Assembly (NCBI GenBank): GCA_937995535.1
Contig: CALKJU010000059.1
Coordinates: 1-50,356 of the forward strand
DNA from: an uncultured Alphaproteobacteria bacterium
GTDB lineage: Bacteria > Pseudomonadota > Alphaproteobacteria > Geminicoccales > Geminicoccaceae
Direction of reading: 5' to 3'
Length of the DNA: 50,356 nt
Shown: in pieces, positions 36,350 to 45,504 of the stretch
Layout of the letters: each line of letters begins with the position of its first letter
How positions within the stretch are numbered: position 1 is the stretch's first letter
Translations under genes and position numbers: made by a program
Notes under the pieces: generated by a model
Told to the model about the DNA's origin: nothing
Database searches by the model: none
Seen by the model: only the letters and a program-made list of their open reading frames with translations

Positions 36350-36921
36350 GCGGCCTGCCGCCGCTCGTCCGCCGCGCGCTGGCGGTGCTGGTGCTGGTCG
36401 TGCTGCTCGGCGGCATCGCCTACGTGGTGGCGCTGCCGTTCTCGATCCTGGCCGAGCAGGAGGCGACGCTGGCCCAGCTCGCGCGTCGTGCCGGCGATCT
36501 CGAGCGGCGCCTCGTCACCCGCGACCAGCTCCTCGCCGAACAGCGCCTGCTCGCGCGCGCCAGCGACGCCGACCAGACGCTGATCCAGGCCGACACGCCG
36601 GCCCTCGCCGCAGCCCTCCTGCAGCGCGAGCTGTCGGCCCTGGTGGCGCAGGGCGGTGGCAGCCTGGAGAGCGTGCAGGCGCTGGCGCCGGTCGAGACAC
36701 TGCCGTTCGTGCGCATCCCGGTGCGGATCAGCTTCACCGGCAGCGTCGAGGGGCTGCGCTCGTTCCTCTACGCCGTCGAGCAGCACGCGCCGGTGCTGCT
36801 GGTCGACGAGCTGCAGGTGGCGGAGACCTACCTCTATGGCGAGGAGGACGGCGAGGAGCGGCGCGCGCTGGCGACGGTCGTCGCCGTGTCGGGCTTCGCG
36901 CGGGCGCGACCGGGTGGGTGA
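36346..36921 (+). CDS. gspM: GspM-like type II secretion protein
   Basis: This 191-residue protein has a GTG start, one N-terminal membrane helix (ALAVLVLVVLLGGIAYVVALP), a coiled coil (QEATLAQLARRAGDLERRL) and a small ferredoxin-like domain with LPFVRIPVRISFTGSVEGLR and FLYAVEQHAPVLLVDELQV. It matches the GspM/PilO-type partner of GspL. It ends the secretion operon. The secretin gspD and the peptidase gspO are not in the window. Confidence 0.86.
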   Translation: MSGLPPLVRRALAVLVLVVLLGGIAYVVALPFSILAEQEATLAQLARRAGDLERRLVTRDQLLAEQRLLARASDADQTLIQADTPALAAALLQRELSALVAQGGGSLESVQALAPVETLPFVRIPVRISFTGSVEGLRSFLYAVEQHAPVLLVDELQVAETYLYGEEDGEERRALATVVAVSGFARARPGG

Positions 36922-37013
36922 CCGTGCGCGCTACGGTTGAATTGCGACTCGCGACCGAGGCAGGATCGGCGATCGGCGCGTGACGGGCGCCGCGGCCTGC
37001 GGGGGAGTGGGGC

Positions 37014-38837
37014 ATGTGCGGGATCGTCGGTGTGATCGGTCGGCGCGAGGCGGCGCCCCTGCTGCTCGAGGGCCTGCGCCGGCTCGAATATCGCGGCTAT
37101 GACAGCGCCGGAATCGCGACGCTCGTCGACGGCCGCATCGAGCGCCGACGCGCCGCTGGCAAGCTCGACAATCTGGCCCGCGAGCTGGCCGCGGCCCCGC
37201 TCGGCGGGCGGACCGGGATCGGCCACACCCGCTGGGCCACCCACGGCGCCCCGACCGAGGGCAATGCGCATCCGCACATCGCCGAGGGTGTCGCCGTCGT
37301 CCACAACGGCATCATCGAGAATTTCCAGGAGCTGCGCGCCGAGTTGCTGGAGCGTGGGCACGAGTTCCAAACCCAGACCGATACCGAGGTGATCCCGCAT
37401 CTCGTCGCCGATCACCTGCGCCGCGGCGTAGCGCCGGAGCAGGCGGCGCGCCTCGCCATCGGCCGGCTGCACGGCGCGTTCGCGCTCGCCCTGCTGTTCG
37501 CCGGGCGCGAGGATTTGCTGATCGGGGCGCGCAAGGGCGCGCCGCTCGCGGTCGGCTATGGCGAGGGCGAGATGTATCTCGGCTCCGACGCGCTGGCCCT
37601 GGCGCCGCTGACCGAGCGCATCCAGTACCTCGACGAGGGTGACATCGCGATCCTCGGCCGCGACGGCGCGCGGCTGATCGACGCCCACGGCCACCCCGTC
37701 GAGCGCGCGATCAAGCAGACCGCCTTCTCCGGGGCGATGATCGGCAAGGGCAACCACCGCCATTTCATGGAGAAGGAGATCCACGAGCAGCCGGCGGTGA
37801 TCGGCGACACGCTGCGCTCCTTCGCCGATCCGCGCGACCATCGGATCACGCTGCCGGATCTGCCGTTCGACCTCGCGACCGTCCCGCGCCTCGCCATGAT
37901 CGCCTGCGGCACGGCGTCCTTCGCCTGCCTCGTCGCGCGCTACTGGTTCGAGCGGCTGGCCGGCATCCCGGTCGACTGGGAGATCGGCAGCGAGTTCCGC
38001 TACCGCGACGCGCCGCTGGCCGCGGGCGAGGCCGGCATCTTCGTCTCCCAGTCGGGCGAGACGGCCGACACGCTGGCGGCGCTGCGCCACATGAAGGCGC
38101 ACGGCCATCCGACGTTGGCCGTGGTCAACGTGCCCGAGAGCACGCTCGCACGCGAGGCCGACGGCTGGCTGCGGACCCTCGCCGGGCCCGAGATCGGCGT
38201 CGCCTCGACCAAGGCGTTCACCACCCAGCTGGCCACGCTCGCCTGCCTCGCGGTCGGCGCGGCACGGGCCCGCGGGCGCCTCGACCCGGCGCGCGAGGCG
38301 GTGCTGACCCAGGCGCTCGACGAGATCCCGGCGCGCGCGCATCAGGTGCTGGAGACCGAGGCGCAGATCCGCGAGATCGCCCACGACCTCGCCCTCGCCC
38401 GCGACGTGCTCTACCTCGGCCGCGGTGCGATGTACCCGATCGCGCTGGAAGGTGCGCTGAAGCTGAAGGAGATCAGCTACATCCACGCGGAAGGCTATGC
38501 CGCCGGCGAACTCAAGCACGGGCCGATCGCCCTGATCGACGACAGCGTGCCGGTGATCGTCGTCGCCCCGCGCGACGATCTGTTCGAGAAGACCGCGAGC
38601 AACCTGCAGGAGGTGGTGGCACGCGGCGGCAAGGTGGTGCTGCTCAGCGACGCCCGCGGTGTCGCCGAGCTCGCGGGCTATTGCTGGCGGACGGTCACCA
38701 TGCCGGCGGTCGAGCCGTTGGTGGCGCCGATCCTCTACGCCCTGCCGATCCAGCTGCTCGCCTACCACACCGCCGTGGCGAAGGGTACGGACGTCGATCA
38801 GCCGCGCAATCTCGCCAAGTCGGTCACCGTGGAGTGA
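37014..38837 (+). CDS. glmS: Glutamine--fructose-6-phosphate aminotransferase (isomerizing)
   Basis: This 607-residue enzyme makes glucosamine-6-phosphate, the entry step to peptidoglycan and LPS amino sugars. Cys2 (MCGIVGVIG) is the glutaminase nucleophile; RLEYRGYDSAG, GHTRWATHG and VVHNGIIEN are class II amidotransferase blocks. Two SIS sugar-isomerase domains follow (ACGTASFACLVARYW, SQSGETADTLAAL, LEGALKLKEISYIHAEGYA, ELKHGPIALID), ending DVDQPRNLAKSVTVE. ATG 37014 follows GGGGGAG. No GlmS-type ribozyme is expected or seen. hutF-like DNA starts 7 bp after the stop. Confidence 0.97.
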   Translation: MCGIVGVIGRREAAPLLLEGLRRLEYRGYDSAGIATLVDGRIERRRAAGKLDNLARELAAAPLGGRTGIGHTRWATHGAPTEGNAHPHIAEGVAVVHNGIIENFQELRAELLERGHEFQTQTDTEVIPHLVADHLRRGVAPEQAARLAIGRLHGAFALALLFAGREDLLIGARKGAPLAVGYGEGEMYLGSDALALAPLTERIQYLDEGDIAILGRDGARLIDAHGHPVERAIKQTAFSGAMIGKGNHRHFMEKEIHEQPAVIGDTLRSFADPRDHRITLPDLPFDLATVPRLAMIACGTASFACLVARYWFERLAGIPVDWEIGSEFRYRDAPLAAGEAGIFVSQSGETADTLAALRHMKAHGHPTLAVVNVPESTLAREADGWLRTLAGPEIGVASTKAFTTQLATLACLAVGAARARGRLDPAREAVLTQALDEIPARAHQVLETEAQIREIAHDLALARDVLYLGRGAMYPIALEGALKLKEISYIHAEGYAAGELKHGPIALIDDSVPVIVVAPRDDLFEKTASNLQEVVARGGKVVLLSDARGVAELAGYCWRTVTMPAVEPLVAPILYALPIQLLAYHTAVAKGTDVDQPRNLAKSVTVE

Positions 38838-38844
38838 TGGTTCG

Positions 38845-40212
38845 GTGACGGCCGCCTACCACGCGCCGCAGGCGCTCTTGCCCGACGGGTGGGCGCGTGA
38901 CGTACGGCTCGAGGTGGGCGCGGATGGCAGTATCGTGGCGGTTCGGCCGGGGGATGCGGGGGAGGGCTGCGAGCGGCTCGCCGGCGCCGTGCTGCCGGGC
39001 ATGCCCGATCTGCACTGCCACGCCTTCCAACGGGCGATGGCCGGACTCGCCCAGCGCCTTGAGCCCGGCGAGGCGAGCTTCTGGACCTGGCGCGAGACGA
39101 TGTACCGCTTCCTCGAACGGCTCGAGCCCGAGGACGTGGCGGCGATCGCGGCGCAGCTCTACGTCGAGCTCCTCGAAGGCGGCTACACCACGGTCGTCGA
39201 GTTCCACTATCTGCATCACGACCGCGACGGGCGACCCTACGCCGACCCGGCGAGCATGGCCTGGGCGGTCGACGAGGGCGCGCGCCGGGCCGGCATCGCG
39301 CTGACGCTGCTTCCGGTCGTCTACCTGACCGGCGGCTTCGACGGCCGGGCGCTGGAAGGCGGCCAGCGCCGATTCCGCTTGGATCCGGCTGGCGCGCTCG
39401 ACCTGCTGGACCGCGTCGGGGAGCGGTTCGGCGACGATCCCGACCGCGCGCTGGGGCTCGCGCCGCACAGCCTGCGCGCAGTGCCGCCGGCGGCGCTCGC
39501 GGAGGCGGTGCGCGGTGCCGCGCCGTCCTTGCCGCTGCACATCCATGTCGCCGAGCAGGTCCGCGAAGTCCGTGACTGCCTCGAGGCCACCGCCCGGCGC
39601 CCGCTGGCGCGGCTTGCGGATCTGGTCGGGCTGAGCGAGCGCTGGTGCCTGGTTCACGCGACCCATCTCGACGACGATGAGGCCCTACTGCTCGCCGGCT
39701 CGGGCGCCGTGGCGGGCCTGTGCCCGACCACCGAGGCCGATCTCGGCGATGGCCTGTTCCGTCTGCCGGAGCATCTCGAGGGCGGCGGCCGGCTCGGGAT
39801 CGGCTCGGACAGCAATGTCGGCACCGACGCGTTCGCCGAGCTGCGGCTGCTGGAATACGGTCAGCGCCTGACCAGCCTGCGCCGGCTGGTGGCGGCGAGC
39901 GCGGCCGAGCCTTCGACCGGCGGGCGGCTGTGGCGTGCGGCGCTCGCCGGCGGCGCGCAGGCGAGCGGCCGACCGATCGGCCGTCTCGCCCCAGGTTTGC
40001 GCGCCGATCTGCTGGTGCTCGACGGCGCGAGCCCGATCCATGCCGGGCTCGCCGGCGACCGTTTGCTCGACGCGCTCATCTTCGGGCCGGGCCGGGCGCC
40101 GATCCGCGACGTCATGGTCGGTGGTCGCTGGGTCGTCCGCGACGGCCTGCATCCGCGCCGCGCGGCGATCGGCGCCGCCTATCGGTCGGTGCTAGCCCGG
40201 CTGCTCGCCTGA
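38845..40212 (+). CDS. hutF: Formimidoylglutamate deiminase (HutF-type amidohydrolase)
   Basis: This 455-residue zinc amidohydrolase is predicted to convert N-formimino-L-glutamate to N-formyl-L-glutamate in the five-step histidine degradation route. Motifs are the metal-binding His57/His59 in MPDLHCHAFQRAMAG, SFWTWRETMYRF, TTVVEFHYLHHD, LPLHIHVAEQVREVRDC, CLVHATHLDDDE and GIGSDSNVGTD. GTG 38845 is the first start after the glmS stop. The hut partners (hutH, hutU, hutI, hutG) are not nearby. The family is well recognised; another substrate remains possible. Confidence 0.87.
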   Translation: MTAAYHAPQALLPDGWARDVRLEVGADGSIVAVRPGDAGEGCERLAGAVLPGMPDLHCHAFQRAMAGLAQRLEPGEASFWTWRETMYRFLERLEPEDVAAIAAQLYVELLEGGYTTVVEFHYLHHDRDGRPYADPASMAWAVDEGARRAGIALTLLPVVYLTGGFDGRALEGGQRRFRLDPAGALDLLDRVGERFGDDPDRALGLAPHSLRAVPPAALAEAVRGAAPSLPLHIHVAEQVREVRDCLEATARRPLARLADLVGLSERWCLVHATHLDDDEALLLAGSGAVAGLCPTTEADLGDGLFRLPEHLEGGGRLGIGSDSNVGTDAFAELRLLEYGQRLTSLRRLVAASAAEPSTGGRLWRAALAGGAQASGRPIGRLAPGLRADLLVLDGASPIHAGLAGDRLLDALIFGPGRAPIRDVMVGGRWVVRDGLHPRRAAIGAAYRSVLARLLA

Positions 40213-40377
40213 CGGCCGAGCCGTCGACCGGACCGCGAGGTCGGTCCGCTTGGGGAGCGCACCGCGCCGCCATTCCGGCTCCGCCCGCCGGCTGCCCCTC
40301 AGCAGGATCCGCGCCATTCGCTCGAACCGATCCTGAAGACGCCGTGCCGCCTCGGCTTCCCGCGACCCCTCCGGCAT
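40192..40377 (-). CDS. Short ORF, possibly coding (61 aa)
   Basis: ATG 40377 opens a 61-codon frame (MPEGSREAEAARRLQDRFERM ... PSGEQPG) rich in Arg, Glu and Ala. It looks helical and has a G-rich stretch ahead that could serve as a ribosome-binding site. Its end overlaps the hutF 3' end by 21 bp. No family is recognised, and GC-rich DNA readily gives such frames. Confidence 0.25.
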   Translation of the reverse strand: MPEGSREAEAARRLQDRFERMARILLRGSRRAEPEWRRGALPKRTDLAVRSTARPSGEQPG

Positions 40378-40436
40378 GACACCCCCGCTCGCACAACGAA
40401 CGCTGCGAGGGTTCCCAATAATCAGCCACCACCGCC

Positions 40437-40462
40437 GAATCCGTGCGAAAAATCACGGATTC
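40437..40462. terminator. Perfect inverted repeat between hutF and the convergent ABC ATPase gene
   Basis: GAATCCGTG and CACGGATTC form a 9-bp perfect stem with an 8-nt A-rich loop (CGAAAAAT). It lies 34 bp past the end of the convergent ATPase gene at 40496. There is no clean T-tract in either direction, so a bidirectional terminator is only a reasonable guess. Confidence 0.4.
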
Positions 40463-40495
40463 AGCGGCGTCTACGGAAAAATCGTCGCGCTGGGG

Positions 40496-41572
40496 CTACG
40501 CTGAAATACGCGCGCCTGATTGCTTGTCGAAGATGTGAACGTGCTCGACGCGCGGGGCGAGCGCGATCCGGTCGCCTGGCTTCATCTGGTAGCGCTCGCG
40601 GAACACCGCCTGGACCTCGTTGCCGGCGAGGTGGTTGACGACCAGCATCTCGGCGCCGGTCGGCTCGACCACGACCACCTCGGACGGGATCCCGCTGCCG
40701 TCGGTGCGCAGCTCGAGATGCTCGGGCCGCACGCCGTAGATGACCTGCTGCCCCTCTCGTCCGCCCGAGATCGCCGGCAGCGGCAGATGCGTGCCGTCCT
40801 TGGCCACCGCCGACACCGTGCCGTTCGCCCGGTGGATCGTGGCGTCGATGAAGTTCATCGCCGGGCTGCCGATGAAGCCGGCGACGAACAGGTTGTTCGG
40901 CCGGTCGTAGAGGTCGAGGGGTGCGCCGACCTGCTCGACATGGCCGAGCTGCATGACCACGATCCGGTCGGCCATCGTCATCGCCTCGATCTGGTCGTGG
41001 GTGACGTAGATCGAGGTCGTCTTGAGCCGCTGGTGCAGCTCCTTGATCTCGGTGCGCATCTGCACCCGCAGCTTGGCGTCGAGGTTGGACAGCGGCTCGT
41101 CGAAGAGGAACACCTGCGGGTCGCGGACGATGGCGCGGCCCATGGCGACGCGCTGCCGCTGGCCGCCGGAGAGCTGGCGCGGATAGCGGTCGAGGAGCTG
41201 GGACAGGCCGAGGATCTGCGCCGCCTTGCCGACCCGCTCCTCGATGACGTTCTTGGGTGCCTTGGCGAGCTTCAGGGAGAACGCCATGTTCTCCTTGACG
41301 GTCATGTGCGGGTAGAGGGCGTAGTTCTGGAAGACCATCGCGATGTCACGGTCCTTGGGTGGCACGTTGTTGACCACCCGATCGCCGATCGCGATCTCGC
41401 CGCGGCTGATCTCCTCGAGCCCGGCGATCATCCGCAGCAGGGTCGACTTGCCGCAGCCGGACGGACCGACGAGGACGACGAACTCGCCGTCCTTGATGTC
41501 CACCGAGACGCCGAACAGCACCTGGACGGTGCCGAAGAACTTCTCCACTTTCCGCACATCGACGGAGGCCAT
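40496..41572 (-). CDS. ABC transporter ATP-binding protein, UgpC/MsmK type
   Basis: This 358-residue carbohydrate-importer ATPase has the N-terminal nucleotide-binding domain with Walker [10 protein letters not shown] (about 36-44), Q-loop [14 protein letters not shown], signature [14 protein letters not shown] and Walker [14 protein letters not shown]. The C-terminal TOBE/regulatory domain includes GVRPEHLEL and [12 protein letters not shown]. Such proteins energise glycerol-3-phosphate or oligosaccharide importers and can serve several permeases. No binding protein or permease is encoded next to it, so it appears to be an unclustered, shared ATPase. It is divergent from the GNAT gene. The substrate cannot be assigned. 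Confidence 0.92.
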   Translation of the reverse strand: MASVDVRKVEKFFGTVQVLFGVSVDIKDGEFVVLVGPSGCGKSTLLRMIAGLEEISRGEIAIGDRVVNNVPPKDRDIAMVFQNYALYPHMTVKENMAFSLKLAKAPKNVIEERVGKAAQILGLSQLLDRYPRQLSGGQRQRVAMGRAIVRDPQVFLFDEPLSNLDAKLRVQMRTEIKELHQRLKTTSIYVTHDQIEAMTMADRIVVMQLGHVEQVGAPLDLYDRPNNLFVAGFIGSPAMNFIDATIHRANGTVSAVAKDGTHLPLPAISGGREGQQVIYGVRPEHLELRTDGSGIPSEVVVVEPTGAEMLVVNHLAGNEVQAVFRERYQMKPGDRIALAPRVEHVHIFDKQSGARISA

Positions 41573-41737
41573 GAGGCGTTTCCCTGATCGCAGGCGCGCG
41601 GCCGCTTGGCATGCCGGCCGCCGCGCGCGGGTCCGGCATGAGCCCGGTCGCGCGACACCGGGTCGCGGCAGCCGAGGGTCGAGGGACTATGCCGGCGGGC
41701 GGCGGCCGTCGCAACCCGCCCGCCGGGAGCAAGCGCC

Positions 41738-42355
41738 ATGATCGAGCTCTCGCCGCCCCTCCGCCGTGCCGTCCCCGACGACGCCGCGGCCCTCGCCGAA
41801 CTGGTCAACATGGCCGGGGAGGGCCTGCCACTGCACCTCTGGGCCGGCATGGCGGAGCCGGGACAGTCACCCTGGGAGGTCGGCCAGCAACGCGCGCGCC
41901 GCGACGAGGGCGGCTTCTCCTGGCGCAACGCGGTCGTCGCGGCGCCGGCCGGTAAGGTGATCGCGGCGCTGGTCGGCTACCCGCTGCCGGCCGTGCCGCG
42001 GCCCCTGCCCAGTGATCTGCCGTCCCTGTTCCGTCCCTTGAAGCAGTTGGAGAATCTCGTTCCCGGCACGTGGTACGTGAACGTCCTCGCGGTGCGGCCG
42101 GCACAGCGTCGTGCCGGCTGGGGCCGGCGGCTGATCGGCGTCGCCGCCCAGCTCGCCTGGGCCGCCCGGTGCCGCGCGGTCAGCCTCGTCGTCGCCGATG
42201 GCAATCTGGCCGCGCGCCGGCTCTACGCGGCCTGCGGCTTCCATGAGGCGGCGCGCCGACCGGTGGTCAAGAACGGCTGGTCGAGCGACAGCCGCGACTG
42301 GGTGCTGATGCGCCGCTGGCTGCGCGCCGGTGATGCCGGCGCGGCTCAGCCATAG
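41738..42355 (+). CDS. GNAT-family N-acetyltransferase
   Basis: This 205-residue acetyl-CoA-dependent transferase has the pyrophosphate-binding motif A WYVNVLAVRPAQRRAGWGRRLI and motif B DGNLAARRLYAACGF. The N-terminal part (RRAVPDDAAALAELVNMAGE ... LPLHLWAGMAEPG) is typical of a GNAT branch common in alphaproteobacteria. ATG 41738 follows GGGAG. The last 10 bp overlap the convergent DUF3299 gene. The acceptor, protein or small molecule, is not predictable. Confidence 0.87.
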   Translation: MIELSPPLRRAVPDDAAALAELVNMAGEGLPLHLWAGMAEPGQSPWEVGQQRARRDEGGFSWRNAVVAAPAGKVIAALVGYPLPAVPRPLPSDLPSLFRPLKQLENLVPGTWYVNVLAVRPAQRRAGWGRRLIGVAAQLAWAARCRAVSLVVADGNLAARRLYAACGFHEAARRPVVKNGWSSDSRDWVLMRRWLRAGDAGAAQP

Positions 42356-42879
42356 GGGGTCACCGACTCGGCCTCGAGATGGTAGCCGACATCGGCGATC
42401 TCGACCGACAGCGCCTTGGCGCGCATGATGCCGGTGACCCACACGGGATCGAACAGGTTGCCGAGCTGCACCGGGGTGACGCTGGTGACGTAGACGATCT
42501 GGTTGGGCGGCGGCGGCGGCACGTGGATGCACGCCCCGACATAGGGTACCAGCAGGAACTCGCGCGTTGCCGCGCCCGAGAAGTCGAGCGGCAGGGTGTA
42601 GCCCGGCATGCGGATCCGCTTGCCGTCCCAGTCGGTCACCAGCATGGCGAGGATTTCGTCAGCGTCGGTGCCGCCGAGCGCGGTGGCGCGGACGATACCG
42701 CCATGGGGCACGATCCCGCGCACCACCTCGTCCGGAGCGAGGTCGGGCGGGATCAGCTGCTCCCATTCGACCACCTCGGCCGGCGGCCCCGCTTCCGCGC
42801 GTGGCCACAGCCACCAGCCCGCGGCACCCGCCACCGCCGTGGCCGCCGCCCCAGCCAGCACCGTCCGTCGCCCCGGCAT
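42346..42879 (-). CDS. DUF3299 periplasmic protein, ZrgD-like
   Basis: This 177-residue protein has an N-terminal MPGRRTVLAGAAATAVAGAAG signal or anchor with an RR pair, so Tat export is possible. The DUF3299 domain follows (WEQLIPPDLAPDE, GYTLPLDFSG, REFLLVPYVGACIHVPPPPPNQ, GIMRAKALSVEIADVGYHLE). It is the last gene of the zinc-uptake-like operon and matches ZrgD of the Vibrio ZrgABCDE system by family. Exact role unknown. GTG 42885 is another possible start. Confidence 0.8.
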   Translation of the reverse strand: MPGRRTVLAGAAATAVAGAAGWWLWPRAEAGPPAEVVEWEQLIPPDLAPDEVVRGIVPHGGIVRATALGGTDADEILAMLVTDWDGKRIRMPGYTLPLDFSGAATREFLLVPYVGACIHVPPPPPNQIVYVTSVTPVQLGNLFDPVWVTGIMRAKALSVEIADVGYHLEAESVTPYG

Positions 42880-42895
42880 CCCCACCAGCCCCGCG

Positions 42896-44155
42896 TCAGG
42901 TCCGCACCGTCATCCCGTCGGCGACCGACATCCGATAGGCCCGCCAGGCCGGGATCAGCCCGGCGAGGGTCCCGGCCAGCACGACCCCGGCGAGCATCGC
43001 CAGCTCGCGCCGGCTCGGCGCACCGATCGCCAGATAGAGCCCATAGCGGGAGTCGATGACCGGCTGCAAGGCGAGCTGGGCGCCATAGAGGAGCAGGACG
43101 CCCAGCGCGGTGCCGGCGAGCCCGAGGAGGAGCGCCTCGGCGGTGAGCAGGCCGAGAATGGTCCGCGGGCTGGCGCCGACCGAGCGCAGGATCGCCATCT
43201 CGCGGCGCCGCTCGGCGAGACTCGCCAAGGTCATGGTCACCATGCCGAGCAGCGCCGTCGCCACGACCATCACCGTCACCGCGCTCAACGCCTGCTCGGC
43301 GGTGCCGAGGATCGCCCACAGCTCCTGCAGGGTCGCCCCGGGCAGGATGGCGAGCAGCGGCTCCTGGCGGTACTCGTTGACGAAGCGCTGCACGCGAAAG
43401 GTGGCGAGGCGCGATTGCAGGCCGACCAGGGCCGCCGTCACCGCGCGTGGGCGCAGCTCCATCGCGCGCACCGCCTCGGCGCTGACCCGCCGTCCGGGAA
43501 CGGGCGCGCCGCCCTGCCAGTCGACGTGGATCGCCTCGATCGCTTCCAGGCTGACATGGACCGTGCGGTCGACCGGGGTTCCGGTCCGCTCGAGGATCCC
43601 GGCGACACGGAACGGCTTGTCGTCGTGCCGCGCGAAGCCCTCGCGGCCGAGGCCGTGGGCGACGACGATCTCGCGGCCGAGATCGTAGCCGAGCCGAGCC
43701 GCCACCTCCGAGCCCAGGACCGCGTCGAACAGGTCGGTGAAGGGGCCGCCGGCGGCGAAGCGGAGCGGCTGCCCGTCGCGATAGCGGTAGTGGCGGAAAT
43801 AGTCGTCGTTGGTGCCCAGCACGCGAAAGCCGAAATGGCTGTCGCCGAGCGAGAGCGGCACGATCCACGCGACGTCGGGGTGCGCGGCGATGTCCTGGTA
43901 GCTCGCCCAGGTGATGTTGTTGGTCGGGTTGCCGATGCGAAAGACCGAATAAAGGAGCAGGTTGAGTGCCCCACCGCGGGCGCCGACGATCAGGTCGGTG
44001 CCGGCGACCGTGCCGACGAAGCTGTCGCGCGCCCCGCTGCGGATCCGCTCGACGCCGAGCAGCAGCGTCACGCTCAGGGCGATGGCTAGCGCGGTGAGCA
44101 GCGCGACCGGCCAGCGGTTCAGCAGCGAGGCGCTGGCGAGGCGAAGCAGGCTCAT
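42896..44155 (-). CDS. ABC permease of the FtsX/MacB type, ZrgB-like
   Basis: This 419-residue protein has one N-terminal helix (WPVALLTALAIALSVTLLLGV), a long periplasmic MacB-type domain (SFVGTVAGTDLIVGARGG ... NNITWASYQDIAAHPDVAW) and three C-terminal helices, with the FtsX core GMVTMTLASLAERRREMAILRSVGASPRTI and AGLIPAWRAYRM. It overlaps the ATPase gene by 4 bp. With that ATPase and the DUF2796 protein it forms a Zrg-type zinc uptake module. Confidence 0.85.
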   Translation of the reverse strand: MSLLRLASASLLNRWPVALLTALAIALSVTLLLGVERIRSGARDSFVGTVAGTDLIVGARGGALNLLLYSVFRIGNPTNNITWASYQDIAAHPDVAWIVPLSLGDSHFGFRVLGTNDDYFRHYRYRDGQPLRFAAGGPFTDLFDAVLGSEVAARLGYDLGREIVVAHGLGREGFARHDDKPFRVAGILERTGTPVDRTVHVSLEAIEAIHVDWQGGAPVPGRRVSAEAVRAMELRPRAVTAALVGLQSRLATFRVQRFVNEYRQEPLLAILPGATLQELWAILGTAEQALSAVTVMVVATALLGMVTMTLASLAERRREMAILRSVGASPRTILGLLTAEALLLGLAGTALGVLLLYGAQLALQPVIDSRYGLYLAIGAPSRRELAMLAGVVLAGTLAGLIPAWRAYRMSVADGMTVRT

Positions 44156-44880
44156 GTGTGGGCGGGGAGGCCCGGCTCGATCGTCGCCACCGTCGGCAGC
44201 TCGAGGGTCCGGTCGAAGCGCGCGGCGAGGCTCGGGTCGTGGCTGACCATGACCAGCGTCCCGCCCCCGGCCGCGAGTTCCTGCGCGAGCAGCTCCAGGA
44301 AGGAGAGCTGATGCGCGCGGTCGAGCGAGGAGGTCGGCTCGTCGGCGACGACGATTTCGGGCCGCCCCAGCAAGGCGCGCGCCGCGGCGACGCGTTGCTG
44401 CTGGCCGACGCTCAGCGTCGCCGCCCGTGCCTCGTGGCGGACCTTCGTCCGGTCGAGACCGAGCCGCTCGAGCAGGCGGATCGCCTCCGCCGCGGCACTG
44501 CCGGCCGCGGCTGCGGCCCGGGCGCGACGGCCCGGGGCGAAGCGCAGCGGCAGCAGCACGTTGTCGAGCACCGACAGGTAGGGCACGAGGTTGAACATCT
44601 GGAAGATGACGCCGATGTGCTCGGCGCGGAAGGCGTCGCGGGCCGGACCGGCCATGCCAGTCAGTTCGCGCCCGAGCAGCGCGATCCTGCCCGCTGTCGG
44701 GCTCAGCGTCCCGCACAGCAGGTTGAGCAGGGTCGACTTGCCGCAGCCCGACGGGCCGACGAGCAGCAGGCGCTCGCCGCGCGCCACCGCGAGGTGCGGG
44801 ACGGTCAGCCGGAACCCGCCGCGGCCCGGCCAAGCGAACCGCACCCCGTCGAGCGCGATCGCCGCCCCCGCCTCGGCCAT
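44152..44880 (-). CDS. ABC transporter ATPase, ZrgC-like (LolD/MacB type)
   Basis: This 242-residue ATPase has Walker [12 protein letters not shown] (about 42-52), a Q-loop FQMFNLVPYLSVLDNV typical of LolD/MacB-type ATPases, signature LSVGQQQRVAAARAL and Walker B IVVADEPTSSLD with the H-loop VMVSHD. It energises the FtsX-type permease next to it. It starts 7 bp after the DUF2796 gene. Confidence 0.92.
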   Translation of the reverse strand: MAEAGAAIALDGVRFAWPGRGGFRLTVPHLAVARGERLLLVGPSGCGKSTLLNLLCGTLSPTAGRIALLGRELTGMAGPARDAFRAEHIGVIFQMFNLVPYLSVLDNVLLPLRFAPGRRARAAAAAGSAAAEAIRLLERLGLDRTKVRHEARAATLSVGQQQRVAAARALLGRPEIVVADEPTSSLDRAHQLSFLELLAQELAAGGGTLVMVSHDPSLAARFDRTLELPTVATIEPGLPAHT

Positions 44881-44887
44881 CGGCGCG

Positions 44888-45472
44888 TCAGCTCTGCCCG
44901 GCGATCTCCAGCCGCGGCGCGTTGCGCTCGACCCGGTAGGCGCTCTGCCCGTCCGGCCCGGTCACGGTCACGTCGATCTGCTCGGTGGCCGGGAAGACGT
45001 CGAAGAAGGCGAAGCCGACGCTGCGCAGCGCACCGGTGTCGGCGCAGGCGAGCTCGTAGACGGCGCGGTACTCGTTGTGGCGTACGTCCTCGGCATGGTC
45101 ATGGTCGTGTCCATGCCCGTGCGCATCGGCGTGCTCCTCCTCGTTGTCCTCGGTGACGATCTCGACTGCCGCATCCGCGACGCGGCATCCGGCCTCCGCG
45201 GGCAGCATGAACAGGCCGAGGGGCTCCCCCAGGCGCGCCAGGGCCGCGGTGACCGCCGCCCGTTCCTCCTCGGTGCGGGCTGCGTGCTCGAAGCCGACGA
45301 TGTTGGCACCCGGCGATTCGAGGTCGAGCAGCACGCGATCGCCCTCGATCGCGATCTTCAGGCTCGCCCGCCCGTGCTCGTGCGCCTTCAGCTCGCGCCG
45401 CGGCTCGTCCGCCGAGGCGGTCGTGCCGAGGATCGCCACGGCGGCCAGCGCGATTGCAAGATGTCTGCTCAT
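44888..45472 (-). CDS. DUF2796 zinc-binding periplasmic protein, ZrgA-like
   Basis: This 194-residue protein has a Sec signal (MSRHLAIALAAVAILGTTASA) and a ZrgA/DUF2796 domain (ELKAHEHGRASLKIAIEGD, LDLESPGANIVGFEHAA). It carries a flexible His/Asp linker with eight His between residues 114 and 132, a zinc trap seen in this family. ATG 45472 has an excellent GGAGGTGA site. It opens the operon directly downstream of a Zur box. ZrgA is a zinc-uptake component in Vibrio; function here is inferred by family and regulation. Confidence 0.86.
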   Translation of the reverse strand: MSRHLAIALAAVAILGTTASADEPRRELKAHEHGRASLKIAIEGDRVLLDLESPGANIVGFEHAARTEEERAAVTAALARLGEPLGLFMLPAEAGCRVADAAVEIVTEDNEEEHADAHGHGHDHDHAEDVRHNEYRAVYELACADTGALRSVGFAFFDVFPATEQIDVTVTGPDGQSAYRVERNAPRLEIAGQS

Positions 45473-45504
45473 GCGTCACCTCCATCCTCGCAGCCTGCCA
45501 TGGC

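Noticed and set aside
36922..37013. Possible glmS ribozyme or riboswitch upstream of glmS
   Set aside because: The gap is only 92 bp, I see no ribozyme core, and glmS ribozymes are known from Gram-positive bacteria.
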